Made by a program: the position numbers and the translations under genes | From: Orlajensenia sp001423545 | GTDB taxonomy: Bacteria > Actinomycetota > Actinomycetes > Actinomycetales > Microbacteriaceae | Direction of reading: 5' to 3' | Length of the DNA stretch: 64,000 nt | Assembly: GCA_001423545.1 (NCBI GenBank) | Contig: LMOK01000003.1 | Location: 1,054,001 to 1,118,000 of the forward strand | Shown here: positions 48,011 through 55,608 of the stretch, piece by piece | Numbering within the stretch: the stretch's first letter is position 1 | How the letters are laid out: the number at the start of each line of letters is the position of its first letter | The notes under the pieces: model-generated | What the model was told of the DNA's origin: nothing | Database searches by the model: none | Seen by the model: only the letters and a program-made list of their open reading frames with translations

Positions 48011-49081
48011 CTACGCGGTGGTCTCCCGCGCGATCGCCGCGACGAAGGCGTCGATGTCGGCCTCGGTGGTGTCGAAGCCGCACATCCAGCGCACCTCGTT
48101 CTTCGCCGCGTCCCAGTCGTAGAACCTGAACGACGAGCGCAGCCTGTCGGCGACGCCGTCGGGGAGGATCGCGAACACGCCGTTGGCCTCCGTCGCCTGC
48201 GAGAACGAGACGCCGCGGATGCTGCCGTCGGCCACGCCGGCCTCGATCGAGGAGCGCAGACGGGCCGCCATGGCGTTGGCCTGCGAGGCGTTGCGGTGCC
48301 AGAGGTCGCCCTCGAGCAGGGCGATCAGCTGCGCCGAGATGAAGCGCATCTTCGAGGCGAGCTGCATGTTCATCTTGCGGAGGTAGATGAGCCCGTCGGA
48401 TGCCGCCGGGTCGAGCACGACGATGGCCTCGCCGAACATCAGGCCGTTCTTGGTGCCGCCGAAGCTCAGCATGTCGACGCCGGCGTCGCGGGTGAATGCC
48501 CGGAAGTCCTGGTCGAGGGCGGCAGCGGCGTTGGAGAGGCGTGCGCCGTCCATGTGGAGCTTCATGCCGTGGATGTGGGTGTACTCGGCGATGGCGGCGA
48601 TCTCGTCGACCGAGTAGAGCGTGCCGAGCTCTGTGGACTGCGTGATCGACACGGCGAGCGGCTGCGCGCGGTGCTCGTCACCCCAGCCCCAGGCCTGCTG
48701 GGCGATGAGCTCGGGGGTGAGCTTGCCGTCGGGGGTGTCGACGGTGAGCAGCTTGATGCCGCCGATGCGCTCGGGTGCCGCGTTCTCGTCGGTGTTGATG
48801 TGCGCCGTCGACGCGCAGACCACGGCGCCCCAGCGCGGGAGCATCGACTGCAGCGCGTTCACGTTGGCGCCGGTGCCGTTGAAGACCGGGAACGCCTGCA
48901 CGCCGGCGCCGAAGTGCTGGGCGAAGACCTCCTGCAGCCGCTCCGTGTAGACGTCTTCGCCGTAGGAGATCTGGTGGCCGCCGTTCGCGGCCGCTATGGC
49001 CTCGAGGATCTCGGGGTGCACGCCCGAGTAGTTGTCGGAGGCGAAGCCGCGGGTGGTCGGGTCGTGGAGCGTTTCAGTCAC
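48011..49081 (-). CDS. ltaE: Low-specificity L-threonine aldolase
   Basis: The 356-residue fold-type I PLP enzyme splits L-threonine or allo-threonine to glycine and acetaldehyde. FASDNYSGVHPEIL opens the protein, FPVFNGTGANVNALQ binds phosphate, KLHMDGARLSNA holds the Asp contacting the pyridine nitrogen, and the PLP lysine is near residue 210 in SFGGTKNGLM. It stands alone, divergent from the TetR gene 83 bp away. Confidence 0.92.
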   Translation of the reverse strand: MTETLHDPTTRGFASDNYSGVHPEILEAIAAANGGHQISYGEDVYTERLQEVFAQHFGAGVQAFPVFNGTGANVNALQSMLPRWGAVVCASTAHINTDENAAPERIGGIKLLTVDTPDGKLTPELIAQQAWGWGDEHRAQPLAVSITQSTELGTLYSVDEIAAIAEYTHIHGMKLHMDGARLSNAAAALDQDFRAFTRDAGVDMLSFGGTKNGLMFGEAIVVLDPAASDGLIYLRKMNMQLASKMRFISAQLIALLEGDLWHRNASQANAMAARLRSSIEAGVADGSIRGVSFSQATEANGVFAILPDGVADRLRSSFRFYDWDAAKNEVRWMCGFDTTEADIDAFVAAIARETTA

Positions 49082-49164
49082 CCGACCATCCTCCCATCGA
49101 CGTCGAGCGCCTCGTGACTGGGTACGCTACGAGAACAACGCCGTACGGCGCAGACAAGAGGCGG

Positions 49165-49785
49165 ATGATGGCGACGGATGCAGGCACACGGCGTCGTTCG
49201 CGCGCCGATACCGCCCGCGCCATCGAGGGCGCGGCGATCGAGCTGGTGCTCGCGCACGGCTACGCCGACGTGACGGTCGACATGATCTGCGACGCCGCGA
49301 GTGTCTCGCAGCGCACCTTCTTCAACTACTTCAAGACCAAGGACGCCGCACTGCTGGGCAACGCGCTCCCTGAGATCGATGTCGAGCGCGCGCGCGTCTT
49401 CGCGGACTCCACGGGGCCGCTCCTCGTGGAGGCCATCGGCCTGATCCGCGTCGACACCGAGTTCGTGTTCGACGACGAGAAGCTCTTCGCCGACCGCATC
49501 CGGGCGATCTCCTCCCACCCCGAGCTGCTCGCCCGCCAGATGGAGCGGCTCGCGGGTATCGAGACGGAGCTGCGCCAGCTCATCGGGGCGAGGCTCGAGC
49601 GCCAGCATCCGCAGCTCGATGCGGCCGACCGTGCCCTGCAGATCGACTTCATCACCAACATCGTGGCCGGAGCCATGAGGTTCCTCGGCCAGGCGATCGC
49701 CCGCTCGATCGAGAGCGGCGAATCGCCCCTCGACCAGGTCCAGCTCGGCAGGCTCATCGCCGACGTGCTGCCGCGGCTGGGATGA
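49165..49785 (+). CDS. TetR-family transcriptional regulator
   Basis: The 206-residue protein has a TetR HTH at about residues 16-60 (DTARAIEGAAIELVLAHGY, then ASVSQRTFFNYFKTKDAAL). The ATG at 49165 follows AAGAGG; the longer start at 49114 lacks support. No matching palindrome is obvious near it. It is convergent with the ABC export genes, so control of those genes is possible but unshown. Confidence 0.88.
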   Translation: MMATDAGTRRRSRADTARAIEGAAIELVLAHGYADVTVDMICDAASVSQRTFFNYFKTKDAALLGNALPEIDVERARVFADSTGPLLVEAIGLIRVDTEFVFDDEKLFADRIRAISSHPELLARQMERLAGIETELRQLIGARLERQHPQLDAADRALQIDFITNIVAGAMRFLGQAIARSIESGESPLDQVQLGRLIADVLPRLG

Positions 49786-49813
49786 CGGCCGGATCCCCCC
49801 GAATCCGGCCGTC
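49784..49813. terminator. Bidirectional terminator-type hairpin
   Basis: GACGGCCGGAT (49784-49794) pairs perfectly with ATCCGGCCGTC (49803-49813) around an 8-nt loop. It begins in the stop codon of the TetR gene and ends 3 bp before the end of the convergent ABC permease gene. Confidence 0.75.
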
Positions 49814-49816
49814 GGC

Positions 49817-50932
49817 TCACCCCTTGATCGCCTCGGCCAGCTTCACGCGGCCGCTCATCTTGAGCAGCGAGTTGGAGTAGACGCGCTCGCCGATCCAGAG
49901 CACCACTGCCGTCGTGGCGAGCAGGATGCCGAGCGACAGGAAGGGCTCCCACCATTCCGCCTGCCCGAGGAAGATGCGCATGGGCATGCCGACGGGAGCC
50001 GAGAACGGCACGTAGCTCATGATCGCGAGCACCGTCGCGTTGTCGTTGAAGAAGATGACCAGGAAGTAGGGGATCATCACGAGCATGGTCACGGGCGAGG
50101 TGACGCTGCCCACGTCTTCAGCCCGGGAGACCAGGGCCGCCGTCGCTGCGAACAGGGCGGCGAGCATGACGAAGCCGACGAGGAAGAACACCACGAACCA
50201 GATCACCGATTCGCCGAGGCCGCCGATGAGCACGCGTTGGCCGGTCACCATCAGTCCACCGATGGCTATGACCGCTATCGCCACGATCTGGCCTATGGCC
50301 AGCACGCTGTTGCCGATCACCTTGCCGGCGAGCAGGGCGCGCACGGGAACGGTCGACAGCAGGATCTCGACCACGCGGGTCTGCTTCTCCTCCACGACGC
50401 TCTGAGCGATGGTGGAGCCGAAGGTGATGGCCGACATGAAGAACACGAGGCCGAAGCCGAGCGCCACGATGTAGGTGAGGAACGGGTCGGGGGCGTCGGG
50501 GTCGAGCAGTTCGACTCCGGGCGCGATGCTCAGGGTCGAGACGACGGTGTTGGGGATCGAGTCGTAGCCGATGACGGTGACTCCGGTGCCTCCCGATCCC
50601 GGCACGACGATGGCTTCGATGTCACCGTCGCGCAGCATCTGCTCGGCGGCGGCGCGGTCGCTCGCCGGCACCACCTCGAGTCCGGTCTCGCCCACGACCT
50701 GTTCCGCCGAACCGATCACGGCCACCTTCGGCGCGGACTGGTTGGCGCTCGCGATGCTGCCGAACACGACCGATGCGAGAACGGCCAGCATGAGGATGCC
50801 CGTCGAGATCAGGAAGGCCTTGCTGCGCAGCCGCATCTGGATCTCGCGGCCGGCGACCAGGGCGATGCTCGATCCGAGCGATGGCGCGGTGTAGTCGGCG
50901 TTGGTGCGGGTGGTGCTCGCGGTGGTGCTCAT
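49817..50932 (-). CDS. ABC-2 type export permease (NatB-like)
   Basis: The 371-residue protein has one N-terminal membrane helix (AFLISTGILMLAVLASVVFG), a large outside domain of about 120 residues, then five or six helices, the layout of NatB/YhaP-type ABC-2 permeases. VVEEKQTRVVEILLSTVPVRALLAGK is the conserved cytoplasmic block. The 4-bp overlap with the ATPase gene implies one complex. Sodium, drug or peptide export are all possible. Confidence 0.9.
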   Translation of the reverse strand: MSTTASTTRTNADYTAPSLGSSIALVAGREIQMRLRSKAFLISTGILMLAVLASVVFGSIASANQSAPKVAVIGSAEQVVGETGLEVVPASDRAAAEQMLRDGDIEAIVVPGSGGTGVTVIGYDSIPNTVVSTLSIAPGVELLDPDAPDPFLTYIVALGFGLVFFMSAITFGSTIAQSVVEEKQTRVVEILLSTVPVRALLAGKVIGNSVLAIGQIVAIAVIAIGGLMVTGQRVLIGGLGESVIWFVVFFLVGFVMLAALFAATAALVSRAEDVGSVTSPVTMLVMIPYFLVIFFNDNATVLAIMSYVPFSAPVGMPMRIFLGQAEWWEPFLSLGILLATTAVVLWIGERVYSNSLLKMSGRVKLAEAIKG

Positions 50933-51813
50933 CGCACGACCTCCTTGAAGATCTGGGCCAGGGTGACCTTCTGGCGACCGAAGCTGACGACCTCGCCGTG
51001 CGTCAGCGCTTCACGCAGCACGGCCTGGCGGGCGGCATCCGTCTCGGCCTCGAACAGGGCGTAGCCGCCGTCGAACTCGATCACGCGGATGCCGGGAAGG
51101 GAACGCAACCACCCGACGTCGCTGTCGAGCAGCAACTCGTAGGTGGCCGGCGCGTGGACGTCGCGCAGCTCGGTGCGCGGTCCTGCGGCACGGATGCGGC
51201 CCTCGGCGATGATCACGAGGTCGTCGCAGAGGCGCTCGACGATGTCGAGCTGGTGCGAGGAGAACAGCACGGGCGCGCCGTGGCCGGCGTAATCGGTGAG
51301 CACGGCCTGCACGGCCTCGACGGCCATCGGGTCGAGTCCCGAGAAGGGCTCGTCGAGCACGAGCACGTCGGGGTGGTGCACGAGTGCCGCGGCGATCTGG
51401 GCACGCTGCTGGTTTCCGAGCGACAGGCTCTCGACGGTGTCGTCGATGCGCTCGGCGAGTCCGAGTCGCTCGAGCAGGTCGAGGGCATTGCGGCGAGCGG
51501 ATGCCGGATTCCAGCCGTGCAGACGCCCGAAGTAGACGATCTGCTCGAGCACCTTCATCTTCGGGTAGAGGCCGCGTTCCTCGGGCATGTAGCCGAAGCG
51601 GCGCCTGTCCACCGCGGTGAGCGGCGATCCGTTCGAGGTGACGGAACCGGCGTCGGCCCCGAGCACTCCCAGGATGATGCGCATCGCGGTGGTCTTGCCG
51701 GCGCCGTTGCCGCCGACGAAGCCGGTCATGCGGCCGTCGCCGACGGAGAAGCTCACGTCGTCGAGAGCCGTGCGTTCGCCGTAGCGCTTGGTGATGTTCC
51801 TCAGTTCGAGCAT
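50929..51813 (-). CDS. ABC transporter ATP-binding protein (NatA-like)
   Basis: The 294-residue ATPase has Walker A GGNGAGKTT, signature LSLGNQQR, Walker B VLVLDEPFSGLDP and switch His in FSSHQLDIV. The C-terminal extension of about 80 residues is typical of NatA/YhaQ-type exporters. It precedes and overlaps the ABC-2 permease gene by ATGA. Confidence 0.92.
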   Translation of the reverse strand: MLELRNITKRYGERTALDDVSFSVGDGRMTGFVGGNGAGKTTAMRIILGVLGADAGSVTSNGSPLTAVDRRRFGYMPEERGLYPKMKVLEQIVYFGRLHGWNPASARRNALDLLERLGLAERIDDTVESLSLGNQQRAQIAAALVHHPDVLVLDEPFSGLDPMAVEAVQAVLTDYAGHGAPVLFSSHQLDIVERLCDDLVIIAEGRIRAAGPRTELRDVHAPATYELLLDSDVGWLRSLPGIRVIEFDGGYALFEAETDAARQAVLREALTHGEVVSFGRQKVTLAQIFKEVVR

Positions 51814-51914
51814 GTTCCCAAGCTACGGATGCCGCCGGGTTCTGCGCATCCGTCGCACGGGTGGTTCGCCCATCGATTCGACAGGACGATCTCACCCGTG
51901 CGACGGATGGCGTC

Positions 51915-52391
51915 CTACTCCTCCGCCCGCAGATCCAACCGCTCGTCGAGCACGCCGAACGCGCTCTCCCAGCCGTCGTAGATGTTGTCATCGCCGGGCT
52001 CGCCATCGACGCCGCGCACGGTGAACGTCATCTCTGTCTGTCGGCCGTCATCGCCGTGCTCGGCCAACTCGACAGTGAGCACCGGTTGGGGCTCGTCGGG
52101 TCGGGCAGGGTCGCCCCAGGTGAAGACGAGCCGCTCCGGCTCGATCACCTCGAGGTACTCGCCGTAGGTGGGGTACTCGCTGCCGTCGGGAGCGACCATC
52201 GTGTAGCGGAACGAGCCGCCGACGCGCGCGTCGATCTCGACGGTGTCACGCGGAGTCTCGAGGCCACGCGGATGCCACCAGAAGGCGGCCTCGTCGGGGT
52301 CGGTCCACGCACGCCAGATGTCGGCACGCGGTGCGTCGAAGACGTGGACGATGGTGAAGTGCTTCGTGCTCGTGGCGAGTGTCTCGACCAT
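51915..52391 (-). CDS. SRPBCC (AHSA1-type) domain protein
   Basis: The 158-residue protein has the START-like helix-grip fold pattern: FTIVHVFDAPRADIWRAWTD, AAFWWHPRG, VGGSFRYTMVAPDGSEY, GEYLEVIEPERLVFTW and GWESAFGVLDERLD. Such proteins bind hydrophobic ligands and often accompany ArsR regulators. AAGGAG lies 6 nt before the ATG. The frame runs back without another stop to the amber codon that ends the ArsR gene, so the two genes differ from a fused gene by a single codon. Confidence 0.88.
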   Translation of the reverse strand: MVETLATSTKHFTIVHVFDAPRADIWRAWTDPDEAAFWWHPRGLETPRDTVEIDARVGGSFRYTMVAPDGSEYPTYGEYLEVIEPERLVFTWGDPARPDEPQPVLTVELAEHGDDGRQTEMTFTVRGVDGEPGDDNIYDGWESAFGVLDERLDLRAEE

Positions 52392-52460
52392 GGGGTTCTC
52401 CTTCTCCTCGTTGTGCTGCTGGTCCTGCTGGTTGTCCTGCTTGTGCGGTTTGTCCCGCTG

Positions 52461-52808
52461 CTACTGCTGTTGCTTCTGTTGCTTCAGGTCGCGGAGGTGC
52501 TCGTCGAGCAGCTCGAACCGCTCGGTCCAGAGCGCCCGGTGCTCGTCGATCCAGGCCGACACCTCGTCGAGCGGCTCCGTGCGGATCGTGCACGTGCGCC
52601 ACTGGGCTCTGGCATTGCGATCGATGAGCCCGGCCGACTCGAGCACGCGCAGGTGCTGCGACACCGCCGGACGGCTGATGGCGAAGGGCTCGGCGAGTTC
52701 ACCGGCCGTCGCCTCTCCGCTCGAGAGGCGCGAGAGGATCGCGCGACGAGTCGGATCGGCGAGGGCATGGAACACCAGGCTCAGCTCGTCAGTCGCCACA
52801 ACAGCCAT
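52461..52808 (-). CDS. ArsR-family winged-helix regulator
   Basis: The 115-residue protein has an ArsR domain (HALADPTRRAILSRLSSGEA, then AISRPAVSQHLRVLESAGLI) with the recognition helix near RPAVSQHL. The metal-binding ELCVCDL motif is absent, as in the SRPBCC-linked subgroup. It ends in a Gln/Lys-rich tail and TAG; 23 sense codons later, in the same frame, comes the ATG of the SRPBCC gene. A 28-bp palindrome directly before the start suggests autoregulation. Confidence 0.9.
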   Translation of the reverse strand: MAVVATDELSLVFHALADPTRRAILSRLSSGEATAGELAEPFAISRPAVSQHLRVLESAGLIDRNARAQWRTCTIRTEPLDEVSAWIDEHRALWTERFELLDEHLRDLKQQKQQQ

Positions 52809-52810
52809 GT

Positions 52811-52838
52811 AAGCAACTCCTTAATTAACGAATTGCTT
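52811..52838. promoter_or_regulatory. Candidate ArsR operator overlapping the ribosome site
   Basis: The halves AAGCAACTCCTTAA and TTAACGAATTGCTT are inverted repeats with 12 of 14 positions paired. The site ends 2 bp before the ArsR ATG and includes its AGGAG. TATATT on the minus strand (52845-52840) could be the -10, so a bound repressor would sit just downstream of the promoter. Confidence 0.75.
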
Positions 52839-52885
52839 AAATATAACGACGGATGCCGCCGCTCGTCAAGGATGGGATCTCGACC

Positions 52886-52982
52886 GGCCGTCGTTGATCG
52901 TTTACAGGATGGGCAGCGCGATGACGCGTGAGAGCCGTGCATCCTCGGCCTGATCCTGTAAACGCATCAAATCCCACGGCCG
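52886..52982. repeat. Imperfect long inverted repeat after the response-regulator gene
   Basis: Core arms CGTTTACAGGAT (52899-52910) and ATCCTGTAAACG (52953-52964) are perfect; TTGAT/ATCAA and GGCCGT/ACGGCC extend the pairing with small bulges. The 42-bp spacer shows no gene. It lies downstream of the two-component operon and may end its transcript. Confidence 0.65.
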
Positions 52983-52994
52983 TCTCCCGACGAA

Positions 52995-53702
52995 CTACTC
53001 CGCCGGACGCACCACGCCGTTCTCGTAGGCGTAGACGACAGCGTGCACGCGGTCGCGCAGGCCGAGCTTCTGCAGCACCTTCGACACGTGGGACTTCACC
53101 GTCGCCTCGCCCACGAAGATGCGGGCGGCGATCTCGGCGTTGGAGAGTCCCTCGGCGAGCAGCATGAGCACTTCCTGCTCGCGGTCGGTGAGCGGAGTGG
53201 GTGCAGGCGGTGGTGCCGGCACCGGAGTCTGCGCCTGCGTCTGAGCCTGTTCCAGATCCGGCAGCTGCGTCGATGCGCCGACGTTCCCGAACGCCGCGAT
53301 CACCCGTCTCGTCACGGCCGGTGAGAGCAGCGCCTCGCCCCGCGCGATCACCTGCACGGCCGCGATGAGGTCCTCCGGTGTGGAGTTCTTGAGCAGGAAC
53401 CCACTGGCCCCGGCCCGCAGCGCCGTGAACAGGTAGTCCTCGCGGTTGAATGTCGTGAGCACCAGCACGGCCGAGCGCAGGGCCGCATCCGTCGTGATGA
53501 TGCGGGTCGCCTCGAGGCCGTCCATGCCGGGCATCTGCACATCCATGCACACGACATCGGGGCGCAGTTGGCGCGTGCGCTCGACCGCCTCCTCGCCCGA
53601 TGCTGCCTCTCCCACCACCTCGATGCCCGGCTCCGAGGCGAGGATGGTGCGGAATCCACCGCGCACCAACGCCTGGTCGTCGACGATCAGCACGCGGATC
53701 AT
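52995..53702 (-). CDS. LuxR/NarL-family response regulator
   Basis: The 235-residue protein has a receiver domain with Asp54 as phosphorylation site (VVCMDVQMPGMDG), acidic pocket VDDQ and Lys of LLKNSTPEDL, a Gln/Pro-rich linker (about 143-165), and a LuxR HTH (LTDREQEVLMLLAEGLSNAE, TVKSHVSKVLQKLGLRDR). It starts at 53702 with ATGA overlap to the sensor kinase gene, its certain partner. Confidence 0.94.
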   Translation of the reverse strand: MIRVLIVDDQALVRGGFRTILASEPGIEVVGEAASGEEAVERTRQLRPDVVCMDVQMPGMDGLEATRIITTDAALRSAVLVLTTFNREDYLFTALRAGASGFLLKNSTPEDLIAAVQVIARGEALLSPAVTRRVIAAFGNVGASTQLPDLEQAQTQAQTPVPAPPPAPTPLTDREQEVLMLLAEGLSNAEIAARIFVGEATVKSHVSKVLQKLGLRDRVHAVVYAYENGVVRPAE

Positions 53703-55108
53703 GCGGTGCCCTCGGGTCCGGATTCCGCAGCATCGGATTCCGCGGCATCGGATGCCGTACGCGCGCCAGCCCCCACCGGGAAGCTCGCCCGTACCAGCCA
53801 GCCTCCTCGACCGCGGGGGCCCGCCTCCACGACCCCGCCCACGGCATCCGCTCGCTCGAGCATGCCGACGAGGCCGAGACCGGAAGCCGTGCCGCCACGC
53901 ACGTGCGCGCGTCCGGCGGCGCTCGACGTTCCCGTGTTCGCGACCTCGAGCTCGAGGGCGTTGTCGAGGTAGCGCAGCCTCACGTCGGCGGTGGCGCCTG
54001 CACCCGCGTGCTTGCGCGCATTCGTGAGCGCCTCCTGCGTGATGCGGTAGGCGGTCAGTTCGACGGTCGCGGGCACAGTGCGTTCGACGCCCACCACGGT
54101 GAACGTGGCGGGCACGCCGGCTCTCGTGGCCTCGCCGACGAGCGCGGGCAGTTGCGCCAGCCCGTGAGTGCTGGCGGCATCCGTCATGGCGACGGCCCCG
54201 GTGTCCAGGCTGTCGTCGCGCAGGGTGCCCAGCAGCCGGTGCAACTCGTCGACCGCGGAACGCGCGCTGTCCTCGATGGCGCTGAGCGCTGCGGATGCCG
54301 CCAGCGGATCGGTCGCGACGACGCGGCGCGCTGCTCCAGCCTGGACGCCCATCACCGAGACGTGGTGCGCGACGACGTCGTGGAGCTCGCGGGCTATGCG
54401 CACGCGTTCCAGGGCCACGGCCTGCGCCTCGGCGCGCGCACGGGCGCCGGCGAGCTCGGCCGTGCGCTGCGAGAGGGCTGCCCGCTCCCGGGCCGCGCGG
54501 TAGGCGGAGTCCCCGAAGTACCAGGCTCCCCAGAAGAACAGCAGGTTGGTGAAGATCTGGATGGCGCCGAAGGCGATGTAGGGCGACATGAAACCGTCGC
54601 CGTCCGTGGACCGCTCGAGGTCGGGCAGGTAGTCCTGCACGGCCGAGAAGAAGATGAGCTGCCAGAACAGCCACGCGAACATGCTCACCACGATGGCTCC
54701 GCGCGTGATGTTGGCGAGCAGGCGGCTGCGTCCCCACGCCCCCACCGTGTAGACCGAGATGAACAGCACGATCTGGCTGATCAGGAGCTCGGCGACCTGG
54801 CCGATCACCCCGGCGGCGTAGACGACGCTCACCACCACGGCCACGATCTCCGGGAATCGGCGCCGCGCGGCGATCGGCAGGCTCATGCCGGCCGCCCACA
54901 GCAGCGCGAGCCACCAGGGCTCCTCCGCGTAGGTTCCGCTGGCCCTGTAGAAGAGCAGGCTCACTGCGCTGCCGACCAGCAGCACGAGCGCGAGGATCGC
55001 GTCGTTGCGGTAGCCGTGGGCGTCCGGCCTCGGTCGCACCCACTCGACCCCGTCGACGACCGCAGGCTCGCGGGGGCCGAGTGCGGGCGCTGAGGCGGAG
55101 GAACTCAT
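53699..55108 (-). CDS. Sensor histidine kinase, HisKA_3 type
   Basis: The 469-residue membrane kinase has about five to six N-terminal membrane segments, a coiled linker, the phosphoacceptor His near residue 242 in IARELHDVVAHHVSVM, and an ATPase domain (YRITQEALTNARKHA, GLGLVGMLERADAVGG). No large outside sensor domain exists, so the signal is probably sensed in the membrane, as in DesK-like kinases. The C-terminal tail has repeated Ala-Ser-Asp-Glu residues. Confidence 0.93.
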   Translation of the reverse strand: MSSSASAPALGPREPAVVDGVEWVRPRPDAHGYRNDAILALVLLVGSAVSLLFYRASGTYAEEPWWLALLWAAGMSLPIAARRRFPEIVAVVVSVVYAAGVIGQVAELLISQIVLFISVYTVGAWGRSRLLANITRGAIVVSMFAWLFWQLIFFSAVQDYLPDLERSTDGDGFMSPYIAFGAIQIFTNLLFFWGAWYFGDSAYRAARERAALSQRTAELAGARARAEAQAVALERVRIARELHDVVAHHVSVMGVQAGAARRVVATDPLAASAALSAIEDSARSAVDELHRLLGTLRDDSLDTGAVAMTDAASTHGLAQLPALVGEATRAGVPATFTVVGVERTVPATVELTAYRITQEALTNARKHAGAGATADVRLRYLDNALELEVANTGTSSAAGRAHVRGGTASGLGLVGMLERADAVGGVVEAGPRGRGGWLVRASFPVGAGARTASDAAESDAAESGPEGTA

Positions 55109-55165
55109 GCCTTCACGCTAGCGACATGCGGAGGGGGTGCCATCCGTCTGGCGGGGGAGAAGCCG

Positions 55166-55552
55166 TCAGCGGGCGTTGGCGGCCTTCGGTTCCGGCAGCA
55201 CGTACTTGAGCAGCAGCCAGGTCGCCAGTGCGGTGATGACCCACACGATGACCGTCGCAAGGATCCACGCGAAGATGCCGTCGAAGCTGAGCCCGTCGGT
55301 GAACAGCGACGCCACCAGCAGCGCGATGAAGGTCGACAGCAGCCCGGCGATGCCCGCGATCACCGGAGCCTGTCGCCTCGTCAGCCTGCGCACGAGCCAT
55401 TCGACGGCGGCCTGCACGAGGGCGAACACGACGATGGCCACGAAGAAACCGGCCGTGTGCAGGTGGAACTCGGGGATGATCAGGGAGGCCACGAGCAGGC
55501 CGAGCGCTGCGCTCCCGAGGAAGATCGCCGCACGGATGAGGATTCGCACCAT
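55166..55552 (-). CDS. Phage-holin-4-like small membrane protein
   Basis: The 128-residue protein has four membrane segments (beginning IFLGSAALGLLVASLIIPEF) and resembles the chromosomal PF04020-type proteins of actinobacteria. No phage genes are nearby, so a lytic role is unlikely. Function unknown. Confidence 0.8.
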   Translation of the reverse strand: MVRILIRAAIFLGSAALGLLVASLIIPEFHLHTAGFFVAIVVFALVQAAVEWLVRRLTRRQAPVIAGIAGLLSTFIALLVASLFTDGLSFDGIFAWILATVIVWVITALATWLLLKYVLPEPKAANAR

Positions 55553-55608
55553 GTGATGACGGTAGCGGTACCGCGCCCGAGCCCGCTACGGCGTCTCGCC
55601 GCTGTGAC

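Noticed and set aside
55166..55552. Holin-like gene as a sign of prophage
   Set aside because: No integrase, capsid or lysin genes are nearby and the protein type is common in actinobacterial chromosomes.
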